This document shows positions 26,001 to 33,832 of a stretch of 64,000 nucleotides of DNA, piece after piece (position 1 is the stretch's first letter; the number at the start of each line of letters is the position of its first letter). The stretch is taken from assembly GCA_036387335.1 (NCBI GenBank), contig DASVTZ010000203.1, forward strand, positions 62,001-126,000, written 5' to 3'. The notes below the pieces were generated by a model. It did no database searches. It worked only from the letters and a program-made list of their open reading frames with translations, and was not told where the DNA came from. Position numbers and translations under genes: made by a program. This stretch comes from Longimicrobium sp. GTDB taxonomy: Bacteria > Gemmatimonadota > Gemmatimonadetes > Longimicrobiales > Longimicrobiaceae.

Positions 26001-27283
26001 GCGAGCCGCCCCCGCTGGCGCGTCCAGGCCGCCGCATCGCCCTTGAGCTGCTCCTCCTCATGCGCCAGGACCGACTGCGCCCGGCGCCGGTCGTCGCGGA
26101 GCGCGTCGAATGCCGCCGAGGATTCACGCTGCTCGCCCCGTACGGCGTCCAGCCGGGCCTCCAGGTCGAACGCGCCGTGCTCGCGATACTGCGCCTGCCG
26201 CACGGTCAGCCGCCCCTCGATCTCCGCCCGGTCCTCGGCGAGGCGGTCGCGCTCCGCCGTTCGGCCGGCGATCTCGTCGCGGGCCGCCGCCAGTTGGGCG
26301 AGGAGCTTCGCGTGTGCCTTCTGCCGGCTGGCGTGCTCCGCCGACGACGCCTGGTACGCGACCGCCGCCTGCCGCGCCGAAGCGAGCACGGCCTTCTCCT
26401 GCGGCTCCTCCAGCGAGCGGATCGTCTCGAGCTGGCCTCGCACGTGGTCGAGCTCGGCCTCGATGGTGTCCAGCCGCGAGAACACCTCCGACGCACCCTC
26501 GATGGCGGCGCTCTGGATGGGCGGCAGCGATTCCTTGAGGTACGCCTCCACTTTTCGCGGGTTGAGCCCCTCCCCGAGCTTGGGAGTGCGCACCACGTGC
26601 AGCATTTCCAGGAAGCTCTCGTACTCCTTCACCGACCTGAACTTGAAGAGCGCCTCGTTGACGGCGGCCTTGTACCCCTGCTGGTCCGTGAACACCTGGC
26701 CCGTGTGCCCCAGCCGGTCGCGCAGCTCGCCGGGACGGAGCGGGCGCGTCGGCTGCTTCCCGTCGTGGAGGTGGAAGTCGATGGCCACGCGGCGCGGACC
26801 CGACATGACGAAGCCCCACCGTTCCACCTTTTGATTGGCCCAGTCGCGCGAGGAACGGAGGCCGATCCCGATGGTCTGGAACACGCCGGAGCCGCCGCGC
26901 TCGAACTCCAGCGCGATGTAGGCGGTGCGCTCGCGGTGGTAGGTAGGCGCGTCGGGCGATGCGTCGTCCTTGCCGATCAGGTAGTAGCGGATGGAGCGGT
27001 CGTTGCTCCCCATGGTGTCCACCCGGTCAGGGGTGAGCATCATGTCGAGCACCAGCGTGATGGCCGTTACGAGCACCGTCGACTTCCCCGACTCGTTCTG
27101 CCCCGTCAGCATCAGGTTGCCGCGCGCGAAGTGGAATACCTCCGCCTCTCCGAACAGCCAGTAGTTCTGCAGGATCAGCCGGCGAGGAATCCAGCGGTCC
27201 CCGTCCGATGCATGCATGGCGGCGAGCACGTCCAGCATGCGCGCCGGGGTACCGGCCAGGCGGAAGAATTCGGGTTGTGTCAT
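23027..27283 (-). CDS. jetC: Wadjet type II JetC, SMC-like ATPase (TIGR02680)
   Basis: 1,418 residues. Walker A GQNESGKST at 61-69 follows ILQNYWLFGEAEVFHFARGN, the characteristic opening of TIGR02680. The middle is long Ala/Arg/Glu coiled coil on both sides of a hinge-like globular section around residues 630-800 (HGIPHVPLFAACDLADPLAK). The ABC signature GSGGRRTLDLLLPLI begins near 1294 and Walker B RLVGFDEAFAGVDDRN near 1324. This is the DNA-loop-extruding motor of the Wadjet complex, partner of JetA (kleisin role) and JetB. The start ATG lies 35 bases after the DUF4276 stop; it has no clear Shine-Dalgarno sequence. Confidence 0.92.
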   Translation of the reverse strand: MTQPEFFRLAGTPARMLDVLAAMHASDGDRWIPRRLILQNYWLFGEAEVFHFARGNLMLTGQNESGKSTVLVTAITLVLDMMLTPDRVDTMGSNDRSIRYYLIGKDDASPDAPTYHRERTAYIALEFERGGSGVFQTIGIGLRSSRDWANQKVERWGFVMSGPRRVAIDFHLHDGKQPTRPLRPGELRDRLGHTGQVFTDQQGYKAAVNEALFKFRSVKEYESFLEMLHVVRTPKLGEGLNPRKVEAYLKESLPPIQSAAIEGASEVFSRLDTIEAELDHVRGQLETIRSLEEPQEKAVLASARQAAVAYQASSAEHASRQKAHAKLLAQLAAARDEIAGRTAERDRLAEDRAEIEGRLTVRQAQYREHGAFDLEARLDAVRGEQRESSAAFDALRDDRRRAQSVLAHEEEQLKGDAAAWTRQRGRLAGRLEELAGAARRAFWVPLSSRVERARDALEGIGVEAGAAPGSELARSSIDDEVEARRRVLATIGAAHDALAAANGRLELSRRASDLARREFGEADERFRAAAREAEAGRAGAAAALEAWRAAATELRVPDAAFGEVLARLEAYDPRGHRPAAMLAPLHPAHDEARDELRALAVELETVRGRVQGEVSEVEARLKRLATERDVEPDRTPAQAAARRLLREHGIPHVPLFAACDLADPLAKDAELAARVEAALHDSGLLDALIVPVDEAERVRTLLDAHGLGDRWIAPSDSVAVADEWLVPVALSGVTEQDVRAALRTLGLGGEGGVVQPDGGWRLGPLHGHTAAPAEARVRFLGETARREERRRRMDEARARLKELRGTLATLTAEIESFTARERTLGREWRDAQELRALQALHDSLLAVHREEQERERRRKRAELAAETVETDTRDVQERTAALDRATDAAPYLKDRSKAEVEAVAGALREVSALARAVGEDVERLEEIRRTHAARVRRLEDLRTSLEELAPRIAQSDARVRTLDAQLRTLEEQLTQASIGREELAAEIRVLQDRLADIARADEAARDSIAQNTGKVTQLSESEPDYADQLRSAAIRLQGDEAAFRTRLEAYPTLEEYVEAARGPGLGRAGELILTGVEIREVDGQAKAARDDLHRAFAQASSTFEELSPTLDGDILRFTHEQGEMPLYELYRVLEALQVRNENLLEEEDRKLIEQLMLRDVVDAIRDAIRGTRRWVEEINATLGRMKLFKGGIMRLHWEVRPRETADAFDPRRLDDLLSQRGIALDESRRDELMEIFRRMVSDIRRRSRERELLVDYATALREMVAYQQWYTLSVQRRDESGRWMPLTKRVYGQGSGGRRTLDLLLPLIAAVSARLATADRAAPRLVGFDEAFAGVDDRNAGEIYALLTELGFCWIMATEKAAGLGAGVRGSATYEMLSDGITVAPTLSVWDGERRFDFIGDELLGVETPRAREVERAT

Positions 27284-27318
27284 GCTGATGCCATGCGTAT
27301 GAAAAACCAGGTCTACCG

Positions 27319-28011
27319 TTATTCCGCGCCGGACCGTCCCAGTGACTCCAGCCTCTCGACCCACCGGGAAAAGTGCGGACACCGCTCCCGCAGCCGGACG
27401 ATGCCGATCTGCCGCGCGATCTGAGGTCCGACGCTCGCCTTCTGGAAGGCGTATTCGGGAATCTCCGCGATGATCCGCTTGGATGGAGCCGTGTCCGGGC
27501 CGTCGTCGATCAGCTCCGGGCTCTCGTACCCGCTCGCGAGCTCGACCAGCCGCGCAATCGGACGGGGGTGCTCCAGGTACTCCCAGTCCAGCTTCGCCGG
27601 ATCGGCGAACAGGAGTGCCTCGAACTCGTGGAGCTGGATGTAAGGGGTGAGCCGCCAGTCTCCGACGTCGGCGGCCATCGCCGATTCGAGCGTGCGAACG
27701 CGATCGTACGGATCCGTCAGCCGTGCGGCGCTCTCGTACCCGGGGAAGTCCGCCGGCAGCGCGTACAGGTCGAACATCGTGGTGAACGACGCGCTTCCAT
27801 CCTCCGCCATCCACCGCTGAAGGTCCCGGCGGGCCTTGCCATAGTCCGGCAACCCGCCACGGTGGACGACGTCGGGGCGCCTGCGGTCGCGGCGCGTCGT
27901 CACACAGCGCACCGAGGTCACCACACCGTAATCCGCGAGGTGGGGAGCCAGAACCTCGTTCACGAACGCTTCCTCCGTCTGACCCTCCGCCAGCACGTTT
28001 AGACGGCGCAT
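27319..28011 (-). CDS. DUF4276 protein, TOPRIM-like partner of the ATPase
   Basis: 230 residues. It begins MRRLNVLAEGQTEEAFVNEV, where EGQTEE is the diagnostic DUF4276 start and supplies a TOPRIM-like Glu. Further conserved blocks are TTMFDLYALPADFPGY, YIQLHEFEALLFADPAKL, IDDGPDTAPSKRI and CPHFSRWVERLE. DUF4276 genes pair with AAA ATPase genes, and the pair is thought to be a split OLD-like nuclease; here the ATG overlaps the ATPase stop by one base (TGATG). The unusual point is the location between jetB and jetC of a Wadjet operon. Confidence 0.88.
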   Translation of the reverse strand: MRRLNVLAEGQTEEAFVNEVLAPHLADYGVVTSVRCVTTRRDRRRPDVVHRGGLPDYGKARRDLQRWMAEDGSASFTTMFDLYALPADFPGYESAARLTDPYDRVRTLESAMAADVGDWRLTPYIQLHEFEALLFADPAKLDWEYLEHPRPIARLVELASGYESPELIDDGPDTAPSKRIIAEIPEYAFQKASVGPQIARQIGIVRLRERCPHFSRWVERLESLGRSGAE

Positions 28012-29141
28012 CAGCGGGGCCTTCCACCCAGAACGTTCTTGTCCCACAGCTCCGACAACGTGTACTCCTCCAGCCAGGACGAGAGCTTTTCGGCGTCGAG
28101 GCGCCGGAACACGGACTCCGCGCCCTCGCGCTCGGCCACGATCACTTGACCAGGCTCGAAGTGGTCCAGCAGCACGGGCGACTGCGTTGCCACGATAACC
28201 TGACTGTGGCTGGACGCCCCCTGAAGCAGCCCCGCAAGGATCGAGATCGCCCGCGGATGCAGACCCAGCTCGGGCTCGTCCAGGATGATCACCGCGGGCA
28301 GCTCCTCCCTCGGCTGAAGCAGCAACGCGACAAGCGCCATGGCTCTGAGGGTGCCATCGGAAGCCTGGTGCGGCCCAAAGACCGCGTCATTGCCGAACTC
28401 TCGCCATCGCAGGAGGAGCGTGGCATTCTCCGGCTCCAGGACGAAATCGGCGAAGAAGGGGGCAATCTGGCGTAGCGTACCGGTGATGCGCTGGTAATGG
28501 GCAGGGTGCTGCTCACGAATACGCAGCAGGAACGGCGCGAGGTTGGCGCCATCCTCCTTAAGATGCTGGCTATCCGTAACACTCCAACGCTGTCTTATGC
28601 GAGCCGTCTCGGAGGTATTGTGGAACTGGTAGACGGCGCAATCCCGCAGGAAGCTCCAGAAGGTGCGGATCGTTTTAAGAATATTATTTTCTCGCGCAAC
28701 CCCCATGAGCCTCGTCTCCTGCTGCCCTGCTCCCAGCTTGACCCACGTCTCGACCTGTTCCGAACGCGTACTCTGAGCGATCCCCAGCTTCTCCTCGGCG
28801 AACACCAGTGTGTCCTGTGCGGCGTGGGACAGCCGGAAGGAGTAGCCACTGGCCCCACCGTGGGTCCTGAAGGTAAGTGCCGCCTCGATTTCGGGAGAAA
28901 TGGCGGGTCCGCTGTGAAGCAGTGTGCTACCTCCACCCGACTTCGCCACGTACAGCTGAAGGCCGCCGGGCGGTGTCATCATCCGGTTCAACATCCGGAA
29001 GAACGACACGAAGTTCGACTTGCCGGCCCCATTCGGTCCGATCAGCACGTTGACGGGCCCCAGCTCGAGCTCCTCCAGCCTGCGGATCGTCTTGAAGCCG
29101 TTCAGCGTAAGCCGGTGCAGCATCAGGTTAGGTTCTTTCAT
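28011..29141 (-). CDS. AAA (ABC-type) ATPase paired with DUF4276
   Basis: 376 residues. Walker A GPNGAGKSNF near residue 31, signature-like QASDGTLRAMALVALLL, Walker B VIILDEPELGLHP and the switch region VIVATQSPVLLDHF place it with the AAA_21/OLD-like ATPases. It lacks its own nuclease domain; the overlapping DUF4276 gene provides the TOPRIM-like half. The start at 29141 gives MKEPNLMLHRLTLNGFKTIR; 29123 is an alternative. It begins 92 bases after jetB on the same strand. Base composition is slightly lower in GC than jetA-jetD, consistent with insertion of the pair as a unit. Confidence 0.87.
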   Translation of the reverse strand: MKEPNLMLHRLTLNGFKTIRRLEELELGPVNVLIGPNGAGKSNFVSFFRMLNRMMTPPGGLQLYVAKSGGGSTLLHSGPAISPEIEAALTFRTHGGASGYSFRLSHAAQDTLVFAEEKLGIAQSTRSEQVETWVKLGAGQQETRLMGVARENNILKTIRTFWSFLRDCAVYQFHNTSETARIRQRWSVTDSQHLKEDGANLAPFLLRIREQHPAHYQRITGTLRQIAPFFADFVLEPENATLLLRWREFGNDAVFGPHQASDGTLRAMALVALLLQPREELPAVIILDEPELGLHPRAISILAGLLQGASSHSQVIVATQSPVLLDHFEPGQVIVAEREGAESVFRRLDAEKLSSWLEEYTLSELWDKNVLGGRPR

Positions 29142-29233
29142 GCTCGCCGTGCGTGGGCTGACTCGGCTGGGTGCGGAATTCGTTGACGGCGCCAAGATAG
29201 CTCGCCACCACCCGCGGGTGCGAGCAACTCGCA

Positions 29234-30415
29234 TCAACCATCTTCACCGACAACCACATCGTCTTCGTAATGCGCCGTCAATCGCCCGGCCGTGGGAAGG
29301 ATGAGATACTGCCCATCCTCGCCGGTGCGGCGCAGCATCCCCCACGCCTCCATCTCCACGATCAGCTCCGCGGCGAGCGAGCGCACCGGCTGCTCGCGCA
29401 ACGTCTTTCCCCACTTCGCGCCGAAGCGCGACTGCAGCTCGGCCACGTCCTGCTCGATGCGGCCTACGTCAACCAGGAACGCGTCACCACCGCCTGGCGC
29501 AGGCACCAGCCGCTTCTCGGCGAACCGGTCGCGCAGGAGTCCACAGAAGCAAAGGAGTACGTGGGCGATGCCCGCGGCGAGCGGGATGGGCGTCTGGATC
29601 GCGTCGGCGGAGCTGGCGGGGCGCAGCACGCGCGCGTACTCCGGCGTGACTTCCAGCTCCCAGTGGGTGAGCTTCTTCAGGTTGCTCCGCACCATCTCGC
29701 ACTGGGCGGGGACGTCCAGCAGGCGGAAGGCGGCTGGGTCGTCGCGCCGGAAGAGGGCCGGGTTGAGCAGGAGGGTCCGGTACAGGCGGATCTCGTCCGT
29801 TCCCTCGGGCACGACGATGGGCGGTGCCGCGCGGCCCTCGGCGAGCGCCTCCAGCTCCGCGGCGGGGATGCCGACGTGGAGCCGCCACCCCGCGTCGCCC
29901 CAAGCGTACAGCGCGTCCTCCTTGCCGTTGCGGTCCGCCCACTCGTCCACGCTCCCGTCCTGCAGCCGCAGGACGCCCATCTCCTCCAAGCCGCGGAAGA
30001 CCCGGCGGGCGGCGAGACGCTGGTCGCGCCGGCTCCAATCCACGGCGGCGACACCCTCTTCCCCGCTGCGCAGGCGGATCTCTTCGGCGATCTGCGAGAC
30101 CGTGAACTTCCGCCCGCTGGTGTGCTCGCCATACCAGAGCACCCATGCGAGCAGCGCGTAGTCGAGCGAGCCGCGGGCCCACGCCAGCCCGTGCGACGCC
30201 TCGGCGCGGGCCGGCGTCTTCACCAGCCGCGCGAACTCGGTGTGCGTCTGCAGCCGCCAGCCGGTGAAGCGGGAGAAGGCGTTCTGGAGAGCGGGTCCAT
30301 TGCGGCGGATCTTCTCCAGGAGCGGCCGGTCGTCCGCCGCGGCGATGATGGGCCGGTCGATCAGCGCCTCGGCGCACGCCTTGACGTCGTCTTCCAGCGC
30401 GTGGGAGGTGATCAC
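29234..30415 (-). CDS. jetB: Wadjet type II JetB, DUF2398 protein (TIGR02678)
   Basis: 393 residues from a GTG overlapping the jetA stop by four bases. Blocks such as ALQNAFSRFTGWRLQTHTEF, DYALLAWVLWYGEHTSGRKF, RLYRTLLLNPALFRRDDPA and LEVTPEYARVLRP identify DUF2398/TIGR02678. The protein consists of tandem winged-helix-like modules as in MukE/JetB subunits, which bind the kleisin partner. It fits the fixed gene order DUF2397-DUF2398-SMC-DUF2399, except that two extra genes separate it from the SMC gene. Confidence 0.87.
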   Translation of the reverse strand: MITSHALEDDVKACAEALIDRPIIAAADDRPLLEKIRRNGPALQNAFSRFTGWRLQTHTEFARLVKTPARAEASHGLAWARGSLDYALLAWVLWYGEHTSGRKFTVSQIAEEIRLRSGEEGVAAVDWSRRDQRLAARRVFRGLEEMGVLRLQDGSVDEWADRNGKEDALYAWGDAGWRLHVGIPAAELEALAEGRAAPPIVVPEGTDEIRLYRTLLLNPALFRRDDPAAFRLLDVPAQCEMVRSNLKKLTHWELEVTPEYARVLRPASSADAIQTPIPLAAGIAHVLLCFCGLLRDRFAEKRLVPAPGGGDAFLVDVGRIEQDVAELQSRFGAKWGKTLREQPVRSLAAELIVEMEAWGMLRRTGEDGQYLILPTAGRLTAHYEDDVVVGEDG

Positions 30416-31941
30416 CGCGCCACCTCCGTGCGGCGCAGGCGGAAGGCGCGCAGGTACAGGTAGCCGTCCGGCGCCGCCACCTCGGCCACCGCCGCCGGGT
30501 CTGCGGGCGGAAGGATCTGCACGCGCGACCCATCCGTCAGCCGCACGTGACGGTCGGGGGAGCGAAGGCAGTCGCGCACCAGCCGCACCACGCGCGAGCG
30601 GTCGCCGGGGGAGCGCAGCACCAGCCCCTCCAGCGCCAGCTCGCCCGTGCCGAAGAGGTCGTCCCAGAAGCGGGCCTCCTCCCTTCGCTCCTCCTGCATC
30701 CGCGCGCGCAGCTCCGCGCGCTCCAGGCTCGCGTCGCGCAGGGCGGTGACGGCGCGGAAGCTGGGGTTGCCGCGCACGCGGGGGTGCAGCTCCACGTCCC
30801 AGGGCGGCTGATGCCAGACGGACGCGCGCTCCAGCAGCTCGGGGGCAGCGCTGGAGCTGTAGTCGCGCGTGTGCCGCGGGGTCCCCCACCCGAAGGCGCG
30901 CGACGCCAGGCGATGCGCCTCGTCGTTGCTCGACCGCTGGAACGCCTGGGCCAGCAGCCGCAGGTCACGTCCGCGATTCAGCGCGTTCCGGCGCTCCGTC
31001 ACCACCCGCTCGATCTGCTCCACCAGCGCACGGACGCGCGCTGTGGTCTTGGCGTGCAGGATCTCCGCGTCGCCGCCGCGCGCCGAGAAGCCGCGGAGGG
31101 CGCGGAGCTGACCCTCGAACCCGGCGAGCAGCTCTTCCTCCGTGCGTAAATCGCCCTTGCGCTCGCGTTCGTTCCGGGCGAGAAGCGTCACCAGGCGCGC
31201 ATCGGTCCCCGCCGCGGCCCAGTCCTCGAAGAGGTCCCGGGTGCGCTCCACGAAGTCCTTGAGCCCGAGCGCGAACTCGTCCAGGTAGTCGCGGAGCATG
31301 CGCTTGTACTGGAGGAAGACCACCAGGTCCGCCGCGGACGGCATGCGGTCGTGGTCCAGCTCGCGCAGATAGCGGCCGGCCTGCTCGCGGATCTCCTGGC
31401 GCGCGTCCTCCGCCGCGTTCCAGGCGCCCTCCAGCGCGCGCAGCGTGTCGGCGGTGGCGTGTTCGACCGAGACGCCGGCGAGGAGACGGTCCAGCTCCAG
31501 CAGCGCCTCGCGCAGGCGGTGCAGCCGGGTGGTGTCCAGCGAACCGCGCGAGCCCTCCTGCCCGCTGAGGCGGATGAGCATCTCCTCGATCATCCGCGCG
31601 CTCTCGCTGATCTGGTAGCGCCGCGCGGCGCGCACGAACTCCTCTATGGTGCGCGCCTGGTTCACGTCGTGCTCGGAGACGACGACGCGCCAGCTCTCCA
31701 GCTGCCGCAGGTGCGCCTCGCACGCCTCCTCCGTATACGCATCATGATGCGGGTGATGGGCGCGTACGAACGCAGCCACCTCGCTCGGCCAGAGCCACCC
31801 CGTCTCGCCCGACTCGTACCGCTGGTGGAAGAAGCGCACGATGGGGCGGTACAACGCGGCGTTCTCGGCGACCAGATAGCTGACTTCCTCCACTTTTCGC
31901 ATGAGGAGGTCGTCAACAATTAACCGTTCGGTGCGGTGCAT
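30412..31941 (-). CDS. jetA: Wadjet type II JetA, DUF2397 protein (TIGR02677)
   Basis: 509 residues. The order EEVSYLVAENAALYRPIVRF, LRQLESWRVVVSEHDVNQAR, TIEEFVRAARRYQISESARM and LFEDWAAAGTDARLVTLLA is that of DUF2397/TIGR02677, the kleisin-like (MukF/JetA) subunit: an N-terminal winged helix, a helical bundle and a C-terminal basic domain. An open frame continues 189 bases upstream, but the family alignment as I remember it begins near MHRTERLIVDDLL or MRKVEEV (31902). It is the first gene of the operon and is divergent from a DinB-like gene. Confidence 0.87.
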   Translation of the reverse strand: MHRTERLIVDDLLMRKVEEVSYLVAENAALYRPIVRFFHQRYESGETGWLWPSEVAAFVRAHHPHHDAYTEEACEAHLRQLESWRVVVSEHDVNQARTIEEFVRAARRYQISESARMIEEMLIRLSGQEGSRGSLDTTRLHRLREALLELDRLLAGVSVEHATADTLRALEGAWNAAEDARQEIREQAGRYLRELDHDRMPSAADLVVFLQYKRMLRDYLDEFALGLKDFVERTRDLFEDWAAAGTDARLVTLLARNERERKGDLRTEEELLAGFEGQLRALRGFSARGGDAEILHAKTTARVRALVEQIERVVTERRNALNRGRDLRLLAQAFQRSSNDEAHRLASRAFGWGTPRHTRDYSSSAAPELLERASVWHQPPWDVELHPRVRGNPSFRAVTALRDASLERAELRARMQEERREEARFWDDLFGTGELALEGLVLRSPGDRSRVVRLVRDCLRSPDRHVRLTDGSRVQILPPADPAAVAEVAAPDGYLYLRAFRLRRTEVAR

Positions 31942-31990
31942 GGCGATTGGTCCACAGCGAGTCGCCGAAACAGCCCGGGCAGGAGCGAGC

Positions 31991-32020
31991 AAGATAGGAA
32001 AGGTACGCAGGCAAGCACAA
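31991..32020 (-). promoter_or_regulatory. Candidate promoter of the Wadjet operon
   Basis: On the minus strand TTGTGC (32015-32020) and TATCTT (31991-31996) are spaced by 18 bases; the predicted start site near 31984 lies about 43 bases before the jetA ATG. The match is moderate. The same 247-base gap must also hold the promoter of the divergent DinB-like gene. Confidence 0.4.
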
Positions 32021-32188
32021 CTATTCCGAGTCAGTAAAGCCCCGACCGCAGTCCCAGAAAGGGCTGAGCCGATCGAACCTCTTGCGACACGCATGCGCGC
32101 GAAGCAGTTTGACACCGCCACCGAACACACGCCGAATCAGGTGGCGTCCGCAGACCTTGAGCTTCCCCAGATTCCACCGAGGCACCCC

Positions 32189-32671
32189 ATGTCCGACGAT
32201 TCCGCGCCGTCCACGCAGGTCATCACACCCGAAGCGCTGCTGGAGCACTGGCAGGGCCACCGCCGCCTCACGCGGCGCGTGATCGATGCGTTCCCGGAGG
32301 ACCAGCTCTCTACCTATTCACTGGCCGGGATGCGCACCTTTGGCGAGATGGCGATGGAGCTGCTCGCCATCGCCGTGCCGATGGTGCGCGGGGTGCTAAG
32401 CCAGGAGTGGGACACCTCCTTCGACCGCACGACCGTCGCCAAGGACGAGATCCTCCGCCAGTGGGACGCCGCGACGGAGGAGATGAACACGCTCTGGCCG
32501 CAGATCCCGCTCGAGAAGTTCAGGGAGCAGATGACGGCGTTCGGCATGTACCCTGGCCGCGCATCGGACCTCATCCTGTACGCGATCGACAACGAGATCC
32601 ACCACCGCGGCCAGGGCTACGTTTACCTGCGCTCGCTCGGAATCGAGCCGCCGCCGTTCTGGGAGCGCTGA
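32189..32671 (+). CDS. DinB-like family protein
   Basis: 160 residues with GAGG eight bases before the ATG. Four-helix-bundle composition with LEHWQGHRRLTRRVIDAFPE near the start, FGEMAMELLAIAVPMVRGVL in the second helix and EIHHRGQGYVYLRSLGIEPP near the end. The HHRGQ motif is the usual DinB/YfiT metal-binding site. These proteins are putative metal-dependent thiol S-transferases; DNA-damage regulation is known only for some members. Frame is open upstream, but only this start has a ribosome site. Confidence 0.8.
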   Translation: MSDDSAPSTQVITPEALLEHWQGHRRLTRRVIDAFPEDQLSTYSLAGMRTFGEMAMELLAIAVPMVRGVLSQEWDTSFDRTTVAKDEILRQWDAATEEMNTLWPQIPLEKFREQMTAFGMYPGRASDLILYAIDNEIHHRGQGYVYLRSLGIEPPPFWER

Positions 32672-32750
32672 CGAACGCGCGCCGATAAAGATCTAGAAGG
32701 GGAACTTCCAACATCCTGCGAAGCTGGTCGCCCAAGGAGGCCCGGCTGGT

Positions 32751-33829
32751 ATGAGTCCGTCGAAGAAGCTTCCCAAGCGCGAGACCGCCATCGCGGCACC
32801 GGTCACACTGGGTGAGGAGGTCCGGGAGTTGATCCGGACCGCCCGGCAGCAGGTGGCGCAGGTGGTGAACGCTGGCCTCACGCTCCTTCACTGGCGGATC
32901 GGCGACCGTATCTTGCGGGAGATCCTGCGGGGCGAACGCGCCGAGTACGGGGCGGAGGTCCCGCGCTTTCGCGCGATCTCCAGGCGGAATTCGGCCGTGG
33001 CTTTGGACCGCGCAACCTGTTCAACATGATCCGCTTCGCGGAGGTGTTCCCAGAACCCGAAACTGTGCAATCACTGATTGCACAGTTGGGGTGGACCCAC
33101 TTCCTCCACCTCATCGCAATCGAGGACCCACTGAAGCGAGACTTCTACGCCGAGATGTGCCGCGTCGAGCACTGGAGCACGCGCACACTGGCCGCGAAGA
33201 TCCAATCGATGCTGTACGAGCGCACCGCCCTCTCGCGAAAGCCAGACGCAGTCATAAGGCAGGAGCTGGACCAACTGCGGTCTGAGGGAGCGCTGACGCC
33301 CGAGCTCGTCTTCAAGGACCCTTATCTGCTCGATTTCCTCGGACTGGCGGACCACTACAGCGAACGTGACCTCGAGGCGGCCCTCCTGCGAGAGATCGAG
33401 CGCTTCCTTCTCGAGCTCGGTTCGGGCTTCGCATTCGTTGAGCGGCAGAAACGCATCACGCTCGACGGGGACGACTACTACATGGATCTCCTCTTCTTCC
33501 ACCGGAAGCTGAGGCGCCTCATCGTAATCGAACTGAAGCTGGGTGCGTTCAAGCCGGCCGACTCCGGGCAGGTGGAGCTTTATCTTCGCTGGCTTGATCG
33601 CCACGAGCGCCAGCCTGGCGAGGATACCCCGCTCGCGATCATCCTGTGCGCGGGAAAGAAGCAGGAGACGGTCGAGTACCTCAATCTCGGCCGCAGCGGA
33701 ATACACGTTGCCGAGTACATCACGGAGCTGCCGCCGCGCGAGTTGCTGCGCGAGCGGCTTCACCAGGCGGTCGCCGCCGCACGCTCTCGCCTGGAACATC
33801 GGAGCGTGAATGGCGATGCGCCTGCATGA
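32751..33829 (+). pseudogene. Frameshifted DUF1016 (YhcG-type) PDDEXK nuclease
   Basis: The first frame, preceded by AAGGAGG, encodes LGEEVRELIRTARQQVAQVV, LLHWRIGDRILREIL and GERAEYGAEV, the DUF1016 N-terminus. After 32958-32970 the family sequence continues in another frame (SRDLQAEFGRGFGPRNLFN, then MIRFAEVFPEPETVQSLIAQ), consistent with loss of one base in GTCCCGCGC. The C-terminal part is complete, including the PD-(D/E)XK core DDYYMDLLFFHRKLRRLIVI followed by ELK. The 3' part could be translated alone from 33026 and would keep the nuclease domain. A sequencing error is possible. Family members are linked to DNA repair or mobile-element defence. Confidence 0.8.
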
Positions 33830-33832
33830 GGC

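Noticed and set aside
22916-27424. Very long open frame (about 1,500 codons) on the plus strand opposite jetC
   Set aside because: It is rich in His, Arg, Ala and Pro without domain motifs, and lies exactly antisense to the SMC gene; typical for GC-rich DNA where the antisense frame lacks stops.
27284-28027. N-terminal extension of jetC by about 250 residues
   Set aside because: The extension is a shifted reading of the DUF4276 gene; the family start is just before the FFRLAGTPARM segment at 27283.
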